In this document: piece by piece, positions 1-10,001 of the stretch
How the letters are laid out: every line of letters begins with the position of its first letter
Numbering within the stretch: position 1 is the first letter of the stretch
Assembly: GCF_020731145.1 (NCBI RefSeq)
Contig: NZ_JAJFZN010000003.1
Span: 682,001 to 746,000 of the forward strand
DNA from: Sneathiella sp. HT1-7
GTDB lineage: Bacteria > Pseudomonadota > Alphaproteobacteria > Sneathiellales > Sneathiellaceae
Direction: 5' to 3'
DNA length: 64,000 nt
Notes under the pieces: model-generated
What the model was told of the DNA's origin: nothing
Database searches by the model: none
The model's input: the letters and a program-made list of their open reading frames with translations, nothing else
Position numbers and translations under genes: made by a program

Positions 1-356
1 TGGTGATGCCGGTGGGGGCACTCAATGATGCAGGGCGGCAGGTGATGTCGCTGGTCCGTCGCCTGCGCGAGGAGCTGAAAGTCAATACGACCTGCGGCGC
101 GTCCAACTTCAGTTTCGGCCTGCCCAACCGCCACGGCATGAACGCGGCATTCCTTTCCATGGCGATCGGCGCGGGCATGACGTCCGCCATTACCAATCCG
201 CTGCACGAACCGGAGATGGCGGCCATCAAGGGGGCGAATGTGGTCATGGGGCATGATCCGAACTGCGTGAAATGGATCAAGACATTCCGTGAACCCGCCG
301 CCGAAGGCAGCGAGGAGGCCCGTCGTGCCAGTCGTCGACGGAGACGCAATGCCTGA
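1..356 (+). CDS. Methyltetrahydrofolate:corrinoid methyltransferase, C-terminal part (5' end outside window)
   Basis: The window opens inside this gene; codons are in phase from base 3 and about 117 C-terminal residues are visible. The stretch GASNFSFGLPNR followed by MNAAFLSMAIGAGM and AITNP is the C-terminal signature of the pterin-binding TIM barrels of the AcsE/MetH/MtgA group, which move a methyl group between a methylcorrinoid and tetrahydrofolate. The protein ends in an arginine cluster (SRRRRRNA) that is not part of the usual fold. The stop TGA (354-356) lies inside the first codons of the next gene, a corrinoid activator, so the two are translationally coupled. By inference it accepts methyl groups taken from a quaternary amine by an MttB-like enzyme. 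A dihydropteroate synthase is less likely given the neighbour and motif. Confidence 0.8.
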   Translation, partial: VMPVGALNDAGRQVMSLVRRLREELKVNTTCGASNFSFGLPNRHGMNAAFLSMAIGAGMTSAITNPLHEPEMAAIKGANVVMGHDPNCVKWIKTFREPAAEGSEEARRASRRRRRNA

Positions 357-2391
357 TCGGTCGCTGGGAAAAGAGGAAACCCATCTGATCGCTTTCATGC
401 CGTCGGGCAAGCGAGGGCGCTTTCCCCATGGAACGCCGGTGTTGGAGGCTGCGCGTCTTCTCGGGGTAGATATCGACAGTGTGTGCGGTGGACGCGGGAT
501 TTGCGGCCGTTGTCAGGTAGATTTGACCGTAGGCCGCTTTTCCAAGCATGGGGTGACCAGCCGGGAAGATTCGCTCTCTCCTTTCAACGAGGTTGAAGAA
601 AATTACAAGGGGCGCCGCAAGCTGAAGGAGGGGCGTCGCCTCAGTTGTCAGGCGCAGCTTCTGGGTGACGCAGTCATCGATGTGCCTGCCACCAGCCAGG
701 TGCATAAGCAGGTCGTTGTCAAACAGGTGGATGATCGCAAGATCGAGATGGACCCGGCGATCCGGCTGCATTTTGTGCAGGTGCTGGAACCGGATATGCA
801 TAATCCCACCGGCGATTTTGAGAGGCTTTGCGCTGCATTGAAGCAGCAATGGGATCTTGATGATCTGGAATGTGATATCCGGACCTTGCAGACCCTGCAA
901 AAGACATTGCGGGCGGGGAACTGGAACGTTACGGTTGCCGTGCATCGCGGCACGCGGATCACAAAAATCTGGCCCGGTTTCAACAGTCATGCTTATGGTA
1001 TCGCCGTCGATGTTGGCTCCACCACCATCGCCATGCATCTTTGTGATCTCTCCACCGGGGCAGTGATTGCCTCGGCAGGAATGATGAACCCGCAGATCCG
1101 TTATGGCGAAGACCTGATGAGTCGGGTCTCGTATGTAATGATGAACCCGGGCGGGGAACTCCTGCTGACGGAAGCGGTGCGCGGCGGCATCAATGACCTG
1201 ATCGCGGAGGTAACAAACGAGGCGAAGGTTGATCCGGACGATATCCTGAACGCGGTTTTTGTCGGCAACCCGATCATGCACCATCTACTGCTCGGGATTG
1301 ATCCGACAGAACTCGGCGGTGCGCCATTTGCACTGGCCACCAATTCGGGCATGATCGTCTGGGCGAGCGAGGTCGGCATGATTTCCAACCCCGATTGTCG
1401 TGCCTATTTCCTGCCCTGTATCGCGGGACATGTAGGGGCTGATACGGCGGCGGTCATTCTGTCGGAGGCTCCGTATTTGCAGGAGCAGATGACCCTTATT
1501 ATTGATGTCGGTACCAATGCGGAGATTGTGTTGGGCAATAACGAGCGATTGCTGGCCGCCTCATCGCCAACCGGTCCGGCGTTTGAGGGCGCGCAGATTT
1601 CCTGTGGCCAGCGGGCGGCGGCAGGCGCAATTGAACGCGTTCGCATCGATCCTGAAACATTGGAGCCGCGCTTCAAGGTGATCGGTTCCGATCTCTGGTC
1701 GAATGAGCCGGGGTTTGAGGAAGCGACGAAGAAAATCGGGATTACCGGCATTTGCGGTTCCGGCATCATTGAGGTGATGGCGGAGATGTATCTCGCGGGC
1801 ATTTTAAGCAGCGATGGCGTGATTGACGGATCCATGTCAGCGAAAAGCCCGCGTGTGGTCGCTGATGGTCGGACTTTTTCCTATGTCATCCGCGACGGTG
1901 AGAGCGAGATCAAAATATACCAGACGGACGTTCGAGCGATCCAGCTGGCGAAGGCGGCTCTCTATGCAGGGGCGAAGCTGCTGATGGACCGTCTTGATCT
2001 GGAGAAGGTGGACCGCATCCAACTCACCGGCGCGTTCGGCAGCCATATCGACACTAAATATGCCATGGTGCTCGGCATGATTCCCGATTGCGATTTGAGC
2101 GAAGTTCAGGCCGTCGGCAATGCGGCGGGTGTTGGTGCGCGCATCGCACTTCTAAACAATGCGGCGCGGGATGAGATTGAGGAACTGGTGAAAACGGTTG
2201 AGAAAATCGAAACCGCCGTCGAGCCAAAATTCCAGCAGTATTTCGTGGAAGCCATGGCCATACCCCATAAAACAGCGTCCTATCCGGAGCTATCGAAGGC
2301 TGTCAAAATGCCTGCACCCAAAGTTCTCTCCGATACGTCATCGGAAGGAGGACGCCGCCGTCGACGTCGGAACCGGGTAGACGCTGATTAA
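349..2391 (+). CDS. ASKHA-domain reductive activator of corrinoid proteins (RamA/RACo-like, 2Fe-2S)
   Basis: A 680-residue protein. The N-terminal ferredoxin-like domain carries Cys46, Cys52, Cys55 and Cys100 (CGGRGICGRC, then LSC), enough for one [2Fe-2S] cluster. The C-terminal half is an ASKHA ATPase fold, with DVGSTT at 221-226, a second DVGTN motif near residue 385, GICGSGI and LTGAFGSH. Family members (RACo, RamA, DUF4445) use ATP to reduce inactive Co(II) corrinoid proteins to Co(I). The ATG at 349 overlaps the upstream stop and follows a purine-rich GGAG; a GTG at 289 would give a longer, less likely form. The C-terminus is arginine-rich (GRRRRRRN), like that of the gene before it. 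It probably serves the MttB-family methyltransferase at 39.3-40.8 kb, since no corrinoid protein is encoded in the window. Confidence 0.85.
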   Translation: MPDRSLGKEETHLIAFMPSGKRGRFPHGTPVLEAARLLGVDIDSVCGGRGICGRCQVDLTVGRFSKHGVTSREDSLSPFNEVEENYKGRRKLKEGRRLSCQAQLLGDAVIDVPATSQVHKQVVVKQVDDRKIEMDPAIRLHFVQVLEPDMHNPTGDFERLCAALKQQWDLDDLECDIRTLQTLQKTLRAGNWNVTVAVHRGTRITKIWPGFNSHAYGIAVDVGSTTIAMHLCDLSTGAVIASAGMMNPQIRYGEDLMSRVSYVMMNPGGELLLTEAVRGGINDLIAEVTNEAKVDPDDILNAVFVGNPIMHHLLLGIDPTELGGAPFALATNSGMIVWASEVGMISNPDCRAYFLPCIAGHVGADTAAVILSEAPYLQEQMTLIIDVGTNAEIVLGNNERLLAASSPTGPAFEGAQISCGQRAAAGAIERVRIDPETLEPRFKVIGSDLWSNEPGFEEATKKIGITGICGSGIIEVMAEMYLAGILSSDGVIDGSMSAKSPRVVADGRTFSYVIRDGESEIKIYQTDVRAIQLAKAALYAGAKLLMDRLDLEKVDRIQLTGAFGSHIDTKYAMVLGMIPDCDLSEVQAVGNAAGVGARIALLNNAARDEIEELVKTVEKIETAVEPKFQQYFVEAMAIPHKTASYPELSKAVKMPAPKVLSDTSSEGGRRRRRRNRVDAD

Positions 2392-3377
2392 TGGCGGACG
2401 CGCCGCTCATCACTCGGGGTGCGGCCAAAATGTTCGCGGTGGCATTTTGAGAAATGCGAGGCTGAGACAAAGCCACAGGCAAGCGCCACCTCGATAATCG
2501 GCAGACTGGTCTGTGTCAGGAGATAGCGCGCCCGGTCGAGCCGTAGACCGAGATAGTAGCGGGTCGGCGAATAATCGAGATATTTCTGGAACAGTCTTTC
2601 AAGCTGCCGGGTGGAGAGGCCGACATTGGTGGCTAGATCACTGCAACTCAACGGTTCTTCCAGATTGTCTTCCATGCAAGCAATGGCGGCCAGCAGTTTG
2701 GGGTGGGAGATGCCGAGGCGAGCCCGCAGCTCCATCCGTTGGCGCTCCGTTCCCTCTCGGATACGGTGATAGATCAACTGATCAGCGACACCGAGGGCCA
2801 GTTCCTGGCTGATTTGATTCGCGATCAGGCTCAGCATCATATCGAGGGAGGCCGTGCCGCCGGCGCAAGTGTAGCGGTTTCGGTCAATCTCAAAGAGTTC
2901 AGAGGTGATATCGAGTTCGGGAAAATCCTCTATAAAGCCCGACAAATTCTCCCAATGGATGGTGCAGCGATAGCCTTTTAACAGTCCGGCTTTCGCCAGC
3001 ACATGCGGCCCTGTACATATGGCGCCGAGGCTAGAGCCGTGGGATGAGAGCCGCCGCAAGGTCGAAATGATTTGCGGTTCCGTGTGCTTCTGGATATTGA
3101 CCCCGCCGCAGGTGAATACGGTGGGTAGCGCGGGCATATCAGAGATGCTTCCCTGCACGGAAAATTCAATTCCGGCGGAGCTGACGGCCGGCTTGCCATC
3201 GATGGAAAAGCATTCCCAGCTGTAGATGGTTTCGTTGCTGAGGCGATTGGCCAGCCGAAGCGGTTCAACGGCTGAGATGAATGCAAGCGATGAAAATTCG
3301 GGCAGCAAACAAAAACCAATTCTATGCTTTGCGCCCGTGGCCTCCGTTTCACTGTCCAAATTCGTGACTTCCAGCAA
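2388..3377 (-). CDS. GlxA-family AraC-type transcriptional regulator (GbdR/CdhR-like)
   Basis: A 329-residue regulator with an N-terminal DJ-1/PfpI (GATase1-like) domain, roughly residues 20-190, and a C-terminal AraC double helix-turn-helix with LSTRQLERLFQKYLDYSPTRY followed by a region containing ACGFVSASHFSKCHRE. This architecture is shared with GbdR and CdhR, activators that sense glycine betaine/dimethylglycine or carnitine in pseudomonads. Its place between the corrinoid genes and fhs-soxBDAG suggests it controls methylated-amine genes. The only plausible start is TTG at 3377, preceded by TGGAA; no in-frame ATG exists before the first domain. Its stop overlaps the convergent activator gene within the four bases TTAA at 2388-2391. 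The effector cannot be read from sequence. Confidence 0.82.
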   Translation of the reverse strand: MLEVTNLDSETEATGAKHRIGFCLLPEFSSLAFISAVEPLRLANRLSNETIYSWECFSIDGKPAVSSAGIEFSVQGSISDMPALPTVFTCGGVNIQKHTEPQIISTLRRLSSHGSSLGAICTGPHVLAKAGLLKGYRCTIHWENLSGFIEDFPELDITSELFEIDRNRYTCAGGTASLDMMLSLIANQISQELALGVADQLIYHRIREGTERQRMELRARLGISHPKLLAAIACMEDNLEEPLSCSDLATNVGLSTRQLERLFQKYLDYSPTRYYLGLRLDRARYLLTQTSLPIIEVALACGFVSASHFSKCHREHFGRTPSDERRVRH

Positions 3378-3450
3378 ATTTATTCCATCAGGATCTAAAC
3401 GCTAATTCAGATTCGATAAAAGACAAACAATTTTTGATATGTTCCGCCAA

Positions 3451-3474
3451 AAAGGCGACGTATCCGCCGCCTTT
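3451..3474 (-). terminator. Rho-independent terminator after fhs (roughly symmetric, may work both ways)
   Basis: Arms AAAGGCG (3451-3457) and CGCCTTT (3468-3474) enclose a 10-base loop. Read on the minus strand, downstream of the fhs stop at 3495, the stem is followed by further T residues (CCTTTTTGG). The A- and T-rich flanks are nearly symmetric, so it could also stop plus-strand read-through. It lies between the fhs stop and the 5' end of the AraC regulator and would keep the two minus-strand genes separate. Confidence 0.6.
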
Positions 3475-3494
3475 TGCGTGAATTAAAAGAGACC

Positions 3495-5189
3495 TCAGAA
3501 GAGACCGATGATGTCGCCCGCTTCATTCACATCGATGGAGTTGGCGGCTGGAACACGCGGCAGGCCCGGCATTGTCATGATACTGCCGCAGACGGCCACC
3601 ACAAATTCCGCGCCGCTGGAGATGCGCACTTCCCGAATAGGCACAACATGATTGATGGGTGCGCCTTTGAGGTTCGGGTCGGTGGAGAAGCTATATTGGG
3701 TTTTGGCAATACAGACCGGGTAATGGCCGAAACCTGCGTCCTGCAGTTCTTGAAACTGGTCGCGGACTTTCTTCTCTGCGGTGATGTCTTCTGCGCCATA
3801 GAGCGACTGGGCAACGGTTCTGACTTTATCCCAAAGCGGCAGTGCGTCTTTATAGAGCGGGGCATAGTTACTGCTGTTCTGCTCGATCTTGGCGACGACG
3901 GCTTTCGCTAAATCTTCTGCGCCTGCGCCGCCATTCCCCCAATGATCCGATTCAATCGCGTCCACCCCTAAGTTGACGCAGATGTGTCGGACCTCGTTCA
4001 CTTCGGCTTCCGTATCGGCAGAGAATTTATTGATGGCGACGATCACAGGCAGGCCGAATTTTTTGAGGTTTTCGATATGCCGCGAAAGGTTCTCCGCGCC
4101 GTCGGTGACGGCTTTGACATTTTCCTTTCCAAGGTCCTCTTTCGCAACACCGCCATGCATTTTAAGCGCGCGAATGGTCGCAACAAGTACTGCGATTTCC
4201 GGGTTTAGTCCTGCCTTACGACATTTAATGTCCAAGAACTTCTCGGCACCTAAATCTGCACCAAACCCAGCTTCCGTCACGACATAATCGGCGAGTTTGA
4301 GCGCTGTCTTTGTGGCGAGTACAGAATTGCAGCCATGGGCGATATTGGCGAACGGACCGCCATGGATAAAGGCGGGGTTGTTCTCCAGTGTCTGGACGAG
4401 ATTGGGCTGGAACGCGTCTTTCAGGAGGACGGTCATCGCGCCATGGGCATCGAGGTCTTTTGCGAATACCGGATTTTTCTCTCGGGTATAGCCCACGATG
4501 ATATTGCCAAGACGACGTTTTAGATCCTCAAGGTCAGTGGCGAGGCAGAAAATTGCCATCACTTCCGAGGCGACAGTGATATCGAAATGATCTTCGCGCG
4601 GGAACCCATCGGCGATACCGCCAAGACTGTTGACGATATTACGAAGCGCCCGGTCGTTCATGTCGACAACCCGCCGCCAGATAATGCGCCGCTCATCCAG
4701 GCCAAGTTTGTTGCCCCAATAAATATGATTATCGACCATCGCCGCGAGCAGATTGTTGGCGACGCCAATCGCATGAAAATCGCCGGTGAAATGAAGATTG
4801 ATATCCGTCATCGGTACAACTTGCGCATAACCGCCACCCGCCGCGCCGCCCTTCATCCCGAAGCAGGGGCCAAGGGAAGGCTCGCGCAGGCAGATGATTG
4901 TCTTCTTGCCGATACGGTTGAGGCCGTCGCCCAGCCCGACAGTAGTAGTTGTCTTGCCTTCACCGGCCGGGGTCGGGGTCATGGCCGTGACGAGGATTAA
5001 TTTCCCATCCGGTTTGTCTTTTAAGGAGTTGATGTAATCCAGAGAGAGCTTTGCTTTGTAATGGCCATAGGGTTCCAGATTATCCGCATCGATCCCGAGG
5101 CTGTCTTTCGCCACCTCGGCAATACGCTTCATGGAGGCGGCCTGTGCAATGTCAATATCGCTTTTGGGATTCGCATGTTGGTCCGTCAT
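3495..5189 (-). CDS. fhs: Formate--tetrahydrofolate ligase
   Basis: A 564-residue protein of normal family length. It makes 10-formyl-THF from formate, ATP and THF; the reverse direction releases formate and ATP. The P-loop-like [10 protein letters not shown] lies near residue 75, followed by [20 protein letters not shown] and [13 protein letters not shown], all typical of Fhs. The ATG start is clear, and the gene ends just before a terminator. It is divergent from soxBDAG, whose demethylation steps load THF with one-carbon units, so a role in recovering or oxidising those units is likely. No folD was found in the window. Confidence 0.96.
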   Translation of the reverse strand: MTDQHANPKSDIDIAQAASMKRIAEVAKDSLGIDADNLEPYGHYKAKLSLDYINSLKDKPDGKLILVTAMTPTPAGEGKTTTTVGLGDGLNRIGKKTIICLREPSLGPCFGMKGGAAGGGYAQVVPMTDINLHFTGDFHAIGVANNLLAAMVDNHIYWGNKLGLDERRIIWRRVVDMNDRALRNIVNSLGGIADGFPREDHFDITVASEVMAIFCLATDLEDLKRRLGNIIVGYTREKNPVFAKDLDAHGAMTVLLKDAFQPNLVQTLENNPAFIHGGPFANIAHGCNSVLATKTALKLADYVVTEAGFGADLGAEKFLDIKCRKAGLNPEIAVLVATIRALKMHGGVAKEDLGKENVKAVTDGAENLSRHIENLKKFGLPVIVAINKFSADTEAEVNEVRHICVNLGVDAIESDHWGNGGAGAEDLAKAVVAKIEQNSSNYAPLYKDALPLWDKVRTVAQSLYGAEDITAEKKVRDQFQELQDAGFGHYPVCIAKTQYSFSTDPNLKGAPINHVVPIREVRISSGAEFVVAVCGSIMTMPGLPRVPAANSIDVNEAGDIIGLF

Positions 5190-5424
5190 TGTACTTTATT
5201 CTCCCCCTGAAAAGCCGTCATTTCTTGATTTTCCAACCATTTCCGCCAGAGTGGCGGGACTGCTGGTCTGTGGCTATTCATAATGCGACACTTATTCTTC
5301 AGCAAGCGGAACGGAACCCGGTAACGCGGATGTCGCTAATTTTCTAGTAAATGACCATTTGCGACTGATGGCGCTTTCGTTAAAATGGCACTGTCCCGGA
5401 AACGTGGCTGAGTGAGGAAATTTC
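5190..5424. promoter_or_regulatory. Divergent promoter region between fhs and soxBDAG with two small inverted repeats
   Basis: These 235 bases must hold the promoters of both fhs (minus) and sox (plus). Two inverted repeats are visible: CCGCCA/TGGCGG at 5243-5257 with a 3-base loop, and the wider GCGACA/TGTCGC at 5285-5290 and 5331-5336. Neither is followed by a T run, so operators or leader structure are more likely than terminators. SoxB translation begins at 5425 after TGAGGAAATTTC. No known riboswitch consensus was recognised. Confidence 0.4.
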
Positions 5425-6675
5425 ATGGTCAAATATTCGATCTTCACGATCGCGCGGAACGCGCTTACCGGCCATCAGAACTGGCCCAAGCAGTGGCGCA
5501 GCCCGGAGCCCAAACCGGAATACGATGTGATCATCATCGGCGGGGGCGGTCATGGTCTGGCGACTGCCTATTACCTCGCGAAAGAGCATGGGGTGAGGAA
5601 TATTGCTGTGCTGGAAAAAGGCTGGCTTGGGGGTGGCAATACAGCGCGCAATACGACCATTGTCCGGTCCAACTATCTCTGGGATGAAAGCGCGGCGATC
5701 TATGAGAAATCCTTGCAGCTCTGGGAAGGGCTGTCGCAGGACATCAACTACAATGTGATGCTGAGCCAGCGGGGCGTCCTCAATCTCGCCCACAGCCTTG
5801 GCGATGTGCGTGAAGGGGTGCGCCGGGTGAATGCCAACCGCCTCAACGGTGTGGATGCAGAATGGCTGGATGCGGAGGGGGTCAAGAACTTCTGCCCGAT
5901 CATCAATATCTCCAAATCCGCGCGGCATCCGGTGCTTGGCGCGACCTTGCAGCGACGGGGCGGTGTCGCCCGGCATGACAGCGTCGCTTGGGGCTATGCC
6001 CGCGCTGCCGACGCGCTCGGCGTTGATATCATCCAGAATTGCGAAGTGACGGGCATCAAGCGGGAAGGCGGCAAGGTCACTGGCGTCGAAACCACGCGCG
6101 GGGATATTGCGGCCAAGAAAATCGGCGTCGTCGCGGCGGGGCACAGTTCCGTCATTGCGGAGATGGCGGGGATTCGCCTGCCGATCACCAGCCATCCCTT
6201 GCAGGCGCTTGTCTCCGAACCGATCAAGCCGGTCATCGACTGCGTTGTCATGTCGGGCGCGGTGCATGTCTATGTCAGCCAGTCGGACAAGGGGGAATTG
6301 GTCATGGGGGCGGGGATCGACAGCTTCAATTCCTATGCCCAGCGGGGTAGCTTCCATGTGATCGAGCATCAGCTTGGTGCCTGTCTTGAACTCTTCCCAA
6401 TTTTCAGCCGGGTACGCATGATGCGGACTTGGGGCGGCATCGTCGATACCTGCCCCGATGCGTCGCCGATTTTATCGCGCACGCCGGTTGACGGGCTCTA
6501 TTTTAACTGCGGTTGGGGGACTGGCGGGTTCAAGGCAACGCCGGGCTCGGGCTGGTGCTTCGCCCATACACTCGCAAAAGAAGAGCCGCATCCGCTCAAC
6601 GCGCCCTTCAGCCTCTCGCGGTTCGAGAGTGGCGCGCTCATCGATGAACATGGCGCCGCTGGCGTCGCGCATTAG
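5425..6675 (+). CDS. soxB: Sarcosine oxidase, beta subunit
   Basis: A 416-residue flavoprotein subunit that oxidises the N-methyl group of sarcosine. A Rossmann FAD motif IIIGGGGHG lies at residues 37-44. The RHD segment at about 183-185 ([14 protein letters not shown]) is strongly conserved among SoxB proteins, in the region where FMN is covalently bound. The product would be glycine plus 5,10-methylene-THF or formaldehyde, with H2O2. It is the first gene of a tight soxBDAG operon. The related N-methylglutamate dehydrogenase (MgdABCD) has the same architecture, but no mgsABC genes are present here, so sarcosine is the better guess. Confidence 0.93.
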   Translation: MVKYSIFTIARNALTGHQNWPKQWRSPEPKPEYDVIIIGGGGHGLATAYYLAKEHGVRNIAVLEKGWLGGGNTARNTTIVRSNYLWDESAAIYEKSLQLWEGLSQDINYNVMLSQRGVLNLAHSLGDVREGVRRVNANRLNGVDAEWLDAEGVKNFCPIINISKSARHPVLGATLQRRGGVARHDSVAWGYARAADALGVDIIQNCEVTGIKREGGKVTGVETTRGDIAAKKIGVVAAGHSSVIAEMAGIRLPITSHPLQALVSEPIKPVIDCVVMSGAVHVYVSQSDKGELVMGAGIDSFNSYAQRGSFHVIEHQLGACLELFPIFSRVRMMRTWGGIVDTCPDASPILSRTPVDGLYFNCGWGTGGFKATPGSGWCFAHTLAKEEPHPLNAPFSLSRFESGALIDEHGAAGVAH

Positions 6676-6687
6676 GAGGGCAGAGAG

Positions 6688-6987
6688 ATGCTTAATATCG
6701 ACTGCCCCTGGTGTGGCAAACGACACGAAACGGAATTCCACTACGGCGGAGAGGCGCATATCGCCCGTCCAGAGGATCCTGCCAAGCTCGAAGATACGGA
6801 ATGGGCGGAGTTTCTTTTCATGCGGACCAATACGAAAGGCTATTTCGCCGAACGATGGCTGCATAGCCACGGCTGCCGCCGCTGGTTCAATGTGATCCGG
6901 AACACTGTTACCCATGATATTGTCGGTTCCTACAAGATGGGCGAGAAGCCACCCAAACTGCCAAAACGAACGGGAGATGCGAAATGA
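6688..6987 (+). CDS. soxD: Sarcosine oxidase, delta subunit
   Basis: A 99-residue zinc-binding subunit. Cys6 and Cys9 (CPWCG) together with His59 and Cys63 (WLHSHGC) form the structural zinc site of SoxD. FHYGGEAHIARP is a typical family segment. It starts 12 bases after soxB with a GGAGGG ribosome binding site, and its TGA stop overlaps the soxA ATG as ATGA. Confidence 0.93.
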   Translation: MLNIDCPWCGKRHETEFHYGGEAHIARPEDPAKLEDTEWAEFLFMRTNTKGYFAERWLHSHGCRRWFNVIRNTVTHDIVGSYKMGEKPPKLPKRTGDAK

Positions 6988-9900
6988 CACAAGCTTTTCG
7001 CACAACATCTGGCGGGCGCATTGACCGCAGGAAGGCGATCAATTTCACCTTCAACGGCCAAAGCTACATCGGCTATGAGGGCGACACACTTGCTTCGGCC
7101 CTGCTGGCGAATGGCGTGCATCTTCTGGGGCGCAGTTTCAAATATCATCGCCCACGCGGAATTGTTGCCGCCGGAGCAGAAGAGCCCAACTCCATGGTCC
7201 AACTCGGTGAGGGGGCGACGACCGAGCCGAATATCCGCGCGACGCAAATCTCCCTCTATGAGGGGCTGACGGCCTCCAGCGTCAATGTCTGGCCGAATGT
7301 CGAGTTTGATATCAGCGCGATCAACGGCCTGTTTGCGAAGATCATGACGGCGGGTTTTTACAACAAAACGTTCATGTGGCCGCGTTCCATGTGGATGAAA
7401 CTATATGAGCCAGTTATCCGCCGGGCGGCTGGCTGGGGAAAGGCGCCGACGCAAACGGACCCGGATATCTATGATCATATGCATCTTCATGTGGAGGTGA
7501 TGGTGGTTGGTGGCGGTCCGGCGGGCCTGATGGCGGCGCTGGCGGCGGGGCGTGCGGGGGCTCGGGTCCTGCTGGTCGATGAGCAGAGCGAATTCGGCGG
7601 CAGTCTCCTCTCAAAAAAACGGCAAATCGGTGCCAAGGATGAGGCAGGCTGGATCGCCGATATGGCGGCGGAACTGGAAGCCATGCCCGATGTGACGCTG
7701 CTTTCGCGTTCGACCGCCTTCGGCTATTACGATCATAACTATCTCTGCGTGCTGGAACAGAAGACGGATCACCTTCCTGCTGCAGAACGCAAGGGCAAGG
7801 TAAGACAGCGGGTCTGGCATATTCGCGCGGGACAAGTCGTGCTCGCCACCGGGGCCCATGAACGGCCGCTGGTATTTGCCGATAACGACAGGCCGGGAAT
7901 CATGCTGGCGGGGTCTGTGCAGACTTACGTCAATCGCTATGGCGTCCTTCCGGGCAAGAAGATGGTTTTGTTCACCAATAACGACGCAGCTTATGAGGCG
8001 GCGATTGATCTGCAGGCGGCGGGCGGCGATGTGGTCGCGATCATTGACTGTCGGCATGAGGTGAGCGGGGAACTTGTCGATGCGGCCCGCGCGCTTGATA
8101 TCGAGATACTGGCGGGCTACGCAATCACCGGCACATCCGGCGGCAAGCGCGTCGAGAGTGTAGAAGTCCGGGCCATCCAGAAAGGCGCGAAGGTCTATAC
8201 TTCCGCCGCGCGGCAGATCGACTGCGATCTCGTCGCTATGTCCGGTGGATGGAGCCCGGTCGTCCATCTTTTCAGTCAGTCACAGGGCCAGCTTGAATAT
8301 GATGAGGAAAAAGTCTGCTTCCTGCCCGGAAAGCCCCGGCAGGCTCAACAGGTGGCAGGCGCACTCGCCGGTCAGTTTACTCTGAAGGAATGTCTGGCGG
8401 GCGGATATAAGGCGGGGGCGGATGCGGCGCGGGCAACCGGTTTCACCCCGAAGCGCAAGCCCGCCGCGCCGGAGATTGAAGAGCCGGACCTCGGCGGGAT
8501 TGAGCCTTTCTGGATCGTTCCGGGATCGCGCCCCATCGGGGAGGGAATGGCGAAACATTTCGTCGATTTGCAAAATGACACCACAGCGGCGGATATCGAG
8601 CTAGCGGTGCGCGAAGGCTTCGAGTCCGTTGAGCATATCAAACGCTATACCTTGACAGGTTTTGGCACGGATCAGGGAAAAACATCGAATATCAACGCGC
8701 TGGCCATTCTTTCCGGCATCCTCGATAAACCAATCCCCAAGGTCGGAACGACGACTTTCCGTCCGCCCTATACGCCGGTCTCCTATGGCGCGCTGGCCGG
8801 GCGCAACCTTGGCGACTGGTCCGATCCGGTGCGCGTAACCAGCATTCACGACTGGCATGTGGAGAATGGTGCCCTATTCGAAAATGTCGGGCAATGGAAA
8901 CGCCCCTGGTATTTCCCGAAAGCGGGCGAGACCATGCATGAGGCGCTCAATCGCGAATGCCTGGCGGTCAGGAATGCTGTTGGCGTTCTCGACGCCTCTA
9001 CCCTCGGCAAGATCGATATTCGCGGGCCCGATGCGGCAGAGTTTCTCAACCGCATTTATACCAACGCCTGGGCCAAGCTCGGGATCGGACGGGTGCGCTA
9101 TGGCCTGATGTGTCATGAGGATGGCATGGTGTTCGATGATGGCACCACGGCGCGGCTGGCGGAAGATCGCTTCCTGATGACGACAACGACGGGCGGCGCG
9201 GCAAGTGTTCTCGACTGGCTGGAGGAATATCTGCAAACCGAATGGCCGGAGCTTAAAGTCTATTGTACCTCGGTCACGGAGCAATGGGCGACGGTCTCCA
9301 TCGCCGGACCGAAGGCCGGGGCCGTGCTCAAAAAGCTCGCGCCGGAGATGGATTTGTCGCATGAAAATTTCCCGTTTCTCTCCTTTAAGGAAGGCACTGT
9401 TGCCGGGCTGAAGGCACGGGTTTTCCGCATCAGTTTCACGGGCGAGCTCAGCTATGAGATCAATGTCCCCTGGGCCAATGGTCTCGCCTTGTGGGAAGCC
9501 GTGATGGCGGCGGGCGCGGAATTTGATATCACCCCTTACGGCACGGAAAGCATGCATATCCTGCGGGCCGAAAAAGGTTTCATCATTGTCGGGCAGGAAA
9601 CCGACGGTACCACCACGCCACAAGATCTTGGCATGGACTGGATTGTCTCCAAGAAAAAGCCCGACTTTATTGGTAAACGGTCCTTCACACGGAGTGATAC
9701 GGCCCGCCCGGATCGTAAGCAGTTGGTCGGGCTCCTGACCGAAACTCCAGACGACGTATTACCCGAAGGAGCTCAGCTTGTTTTTGATCCGAATGTGCCG
9801 AAGCCTATTCCGATGGCGGGGCATGTGACGTCGAGTTATTACAGCGCGGCGCTTGGCCGGTCGATCGCACTCGCACTCGTCAAGGGCGGGCATGGGCGCA

Positions 9901-10001
9901 AAGGACAGAAGATTTTTGCCCCGCTGGAAGGTAAGACCGTGACGGCAGAAATCGTCGATCCGGTACTCTATGACAAGGAAGGGGAGCGATTGAATGGCTG
10001 A
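6984..10001 (+). CDS. soxA: Sarcosine oxidase, alpha subunit
   Basis: A 1005-residue subunit. The N-terminus has a ferredoxin-like fold without cluster cysteines (FTFNGQSYIGYEGDTLASALLANG). It is followed by a Rossmann dinucleotide-binding site, VVGGGPAGLMAALAAG, near residue 172. From about residue 610 onward there is a GcvT-like THF-binding domain (RNAVGVLDASTLGKIDIRGPDA, later GTESMHILRAEKG). In known enzymes this subunit binds NAD and delivers the sarcosine methyl group to THF as 5,10-methylene-THF. It is coupled to soxD and overlaps soxG by 8 bases. Length and order match the family. Confidence 0.94.
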   Translation: MTQAFRTTSGGRIDRRKAINFTFNGQSYIGYEGDTLASALLANGVHLLGRSFKYHRPRGIVAAGAEEPNSMVQLGEGATTEPNIRATQISLYEGLTASSVNVWPNVEFDISAINGLFAKIMTAGFYNKTFMWPRSMWMKLYEPVIRRAAGWGKAPTQTDPDIYDHMHLHVEVMVVGGGPAGLMAALAAGRAGARVLLVDEQSEFGGSLLSKKRQIGAKDEAGWIADMAAELEAMPDVTLLSRSTAFGYYDHNYLCVLEQKTDHLPAAERKGKVRQRVWHIRAGQVVLATGAHERPLVFADNDRPGIMLAGSVQTYVNRYGVLPGKKMVLFTNNDAAYEAAIDLQAAGGDVVAIIDCRHEVSGELVDAARALDIEILAGYAITGTSGGKRVESVEVRAIQKGAKVYTSAARQIDCDLVAMSGGWSPVVHLFSQSQGQLEYDEEKVCFLPGKPRQAQQVAGALAGQFTLKECLAGGYKAGADAARATGFTPKRKPAAPEIEEPDLGGIEPFWIVPGSRPIGEGMAKHFVDLQNDTTAADIELAVREGFESVEHIKRYTLTGFGTDQGKTSNINALAILSGILDKPIPKVGTTTFRPPYTPVSYGALAGRNLGDWSDPVRVTSIHDWHVENGALFENVGQWKRPWYFPKAGETMHEALNRECLAVRNAVGVLDASTLGKIDIRGPDAAEFLNRIYTNAWAKLGIGRVRYGLMCHEDGMVFDDGTTARLAEDRFLMTTTTGGAASVLDWLEEYLQTEWPELKVYCTSVTEQWATVSIAGPKAGAVLKKLAPEMDLSHENFPFLSFKEGTVAGLKARVFRISFTGELSYEINVPWANGLALWEAVMAAGAEFDITPYGTESMHILRAEKGFIIVGQETDGTTTPQDLGMDWIVSKKKPDFIGKRSFTRSDTARPDRKQLVGLLTETPDDVLPEGAQLVFDPNVPKPIPMAGHVTSSYYSAALGRSIALALVKGGHGRKGQKIFAPLEGKTVTAEIVDPVLYDKEGERLNG

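Noticed and set aside
277-1284. 335-codon open frame on the minus strand inside the corrinoid activator gene
   Set aside because: It lies opposite a clear RACo-like protein, has no recognisable domain and reads as low-complexity shadow coding.
5190-5424. Possible riboswitch upstream of soxBDAG or fhs
   Set aside because: Only two short inverted repeats were found and no conserved core of glycine, THF, SAM or cobalamin riboswitches could be matched by eye.
5380-6369. 329-codon minus-strand frame opposite soxB
   Set aside because: Fully antisense to an unmistakable soxB, rich in His/Arg/Asp without motifs, and spans the sox promoter region.
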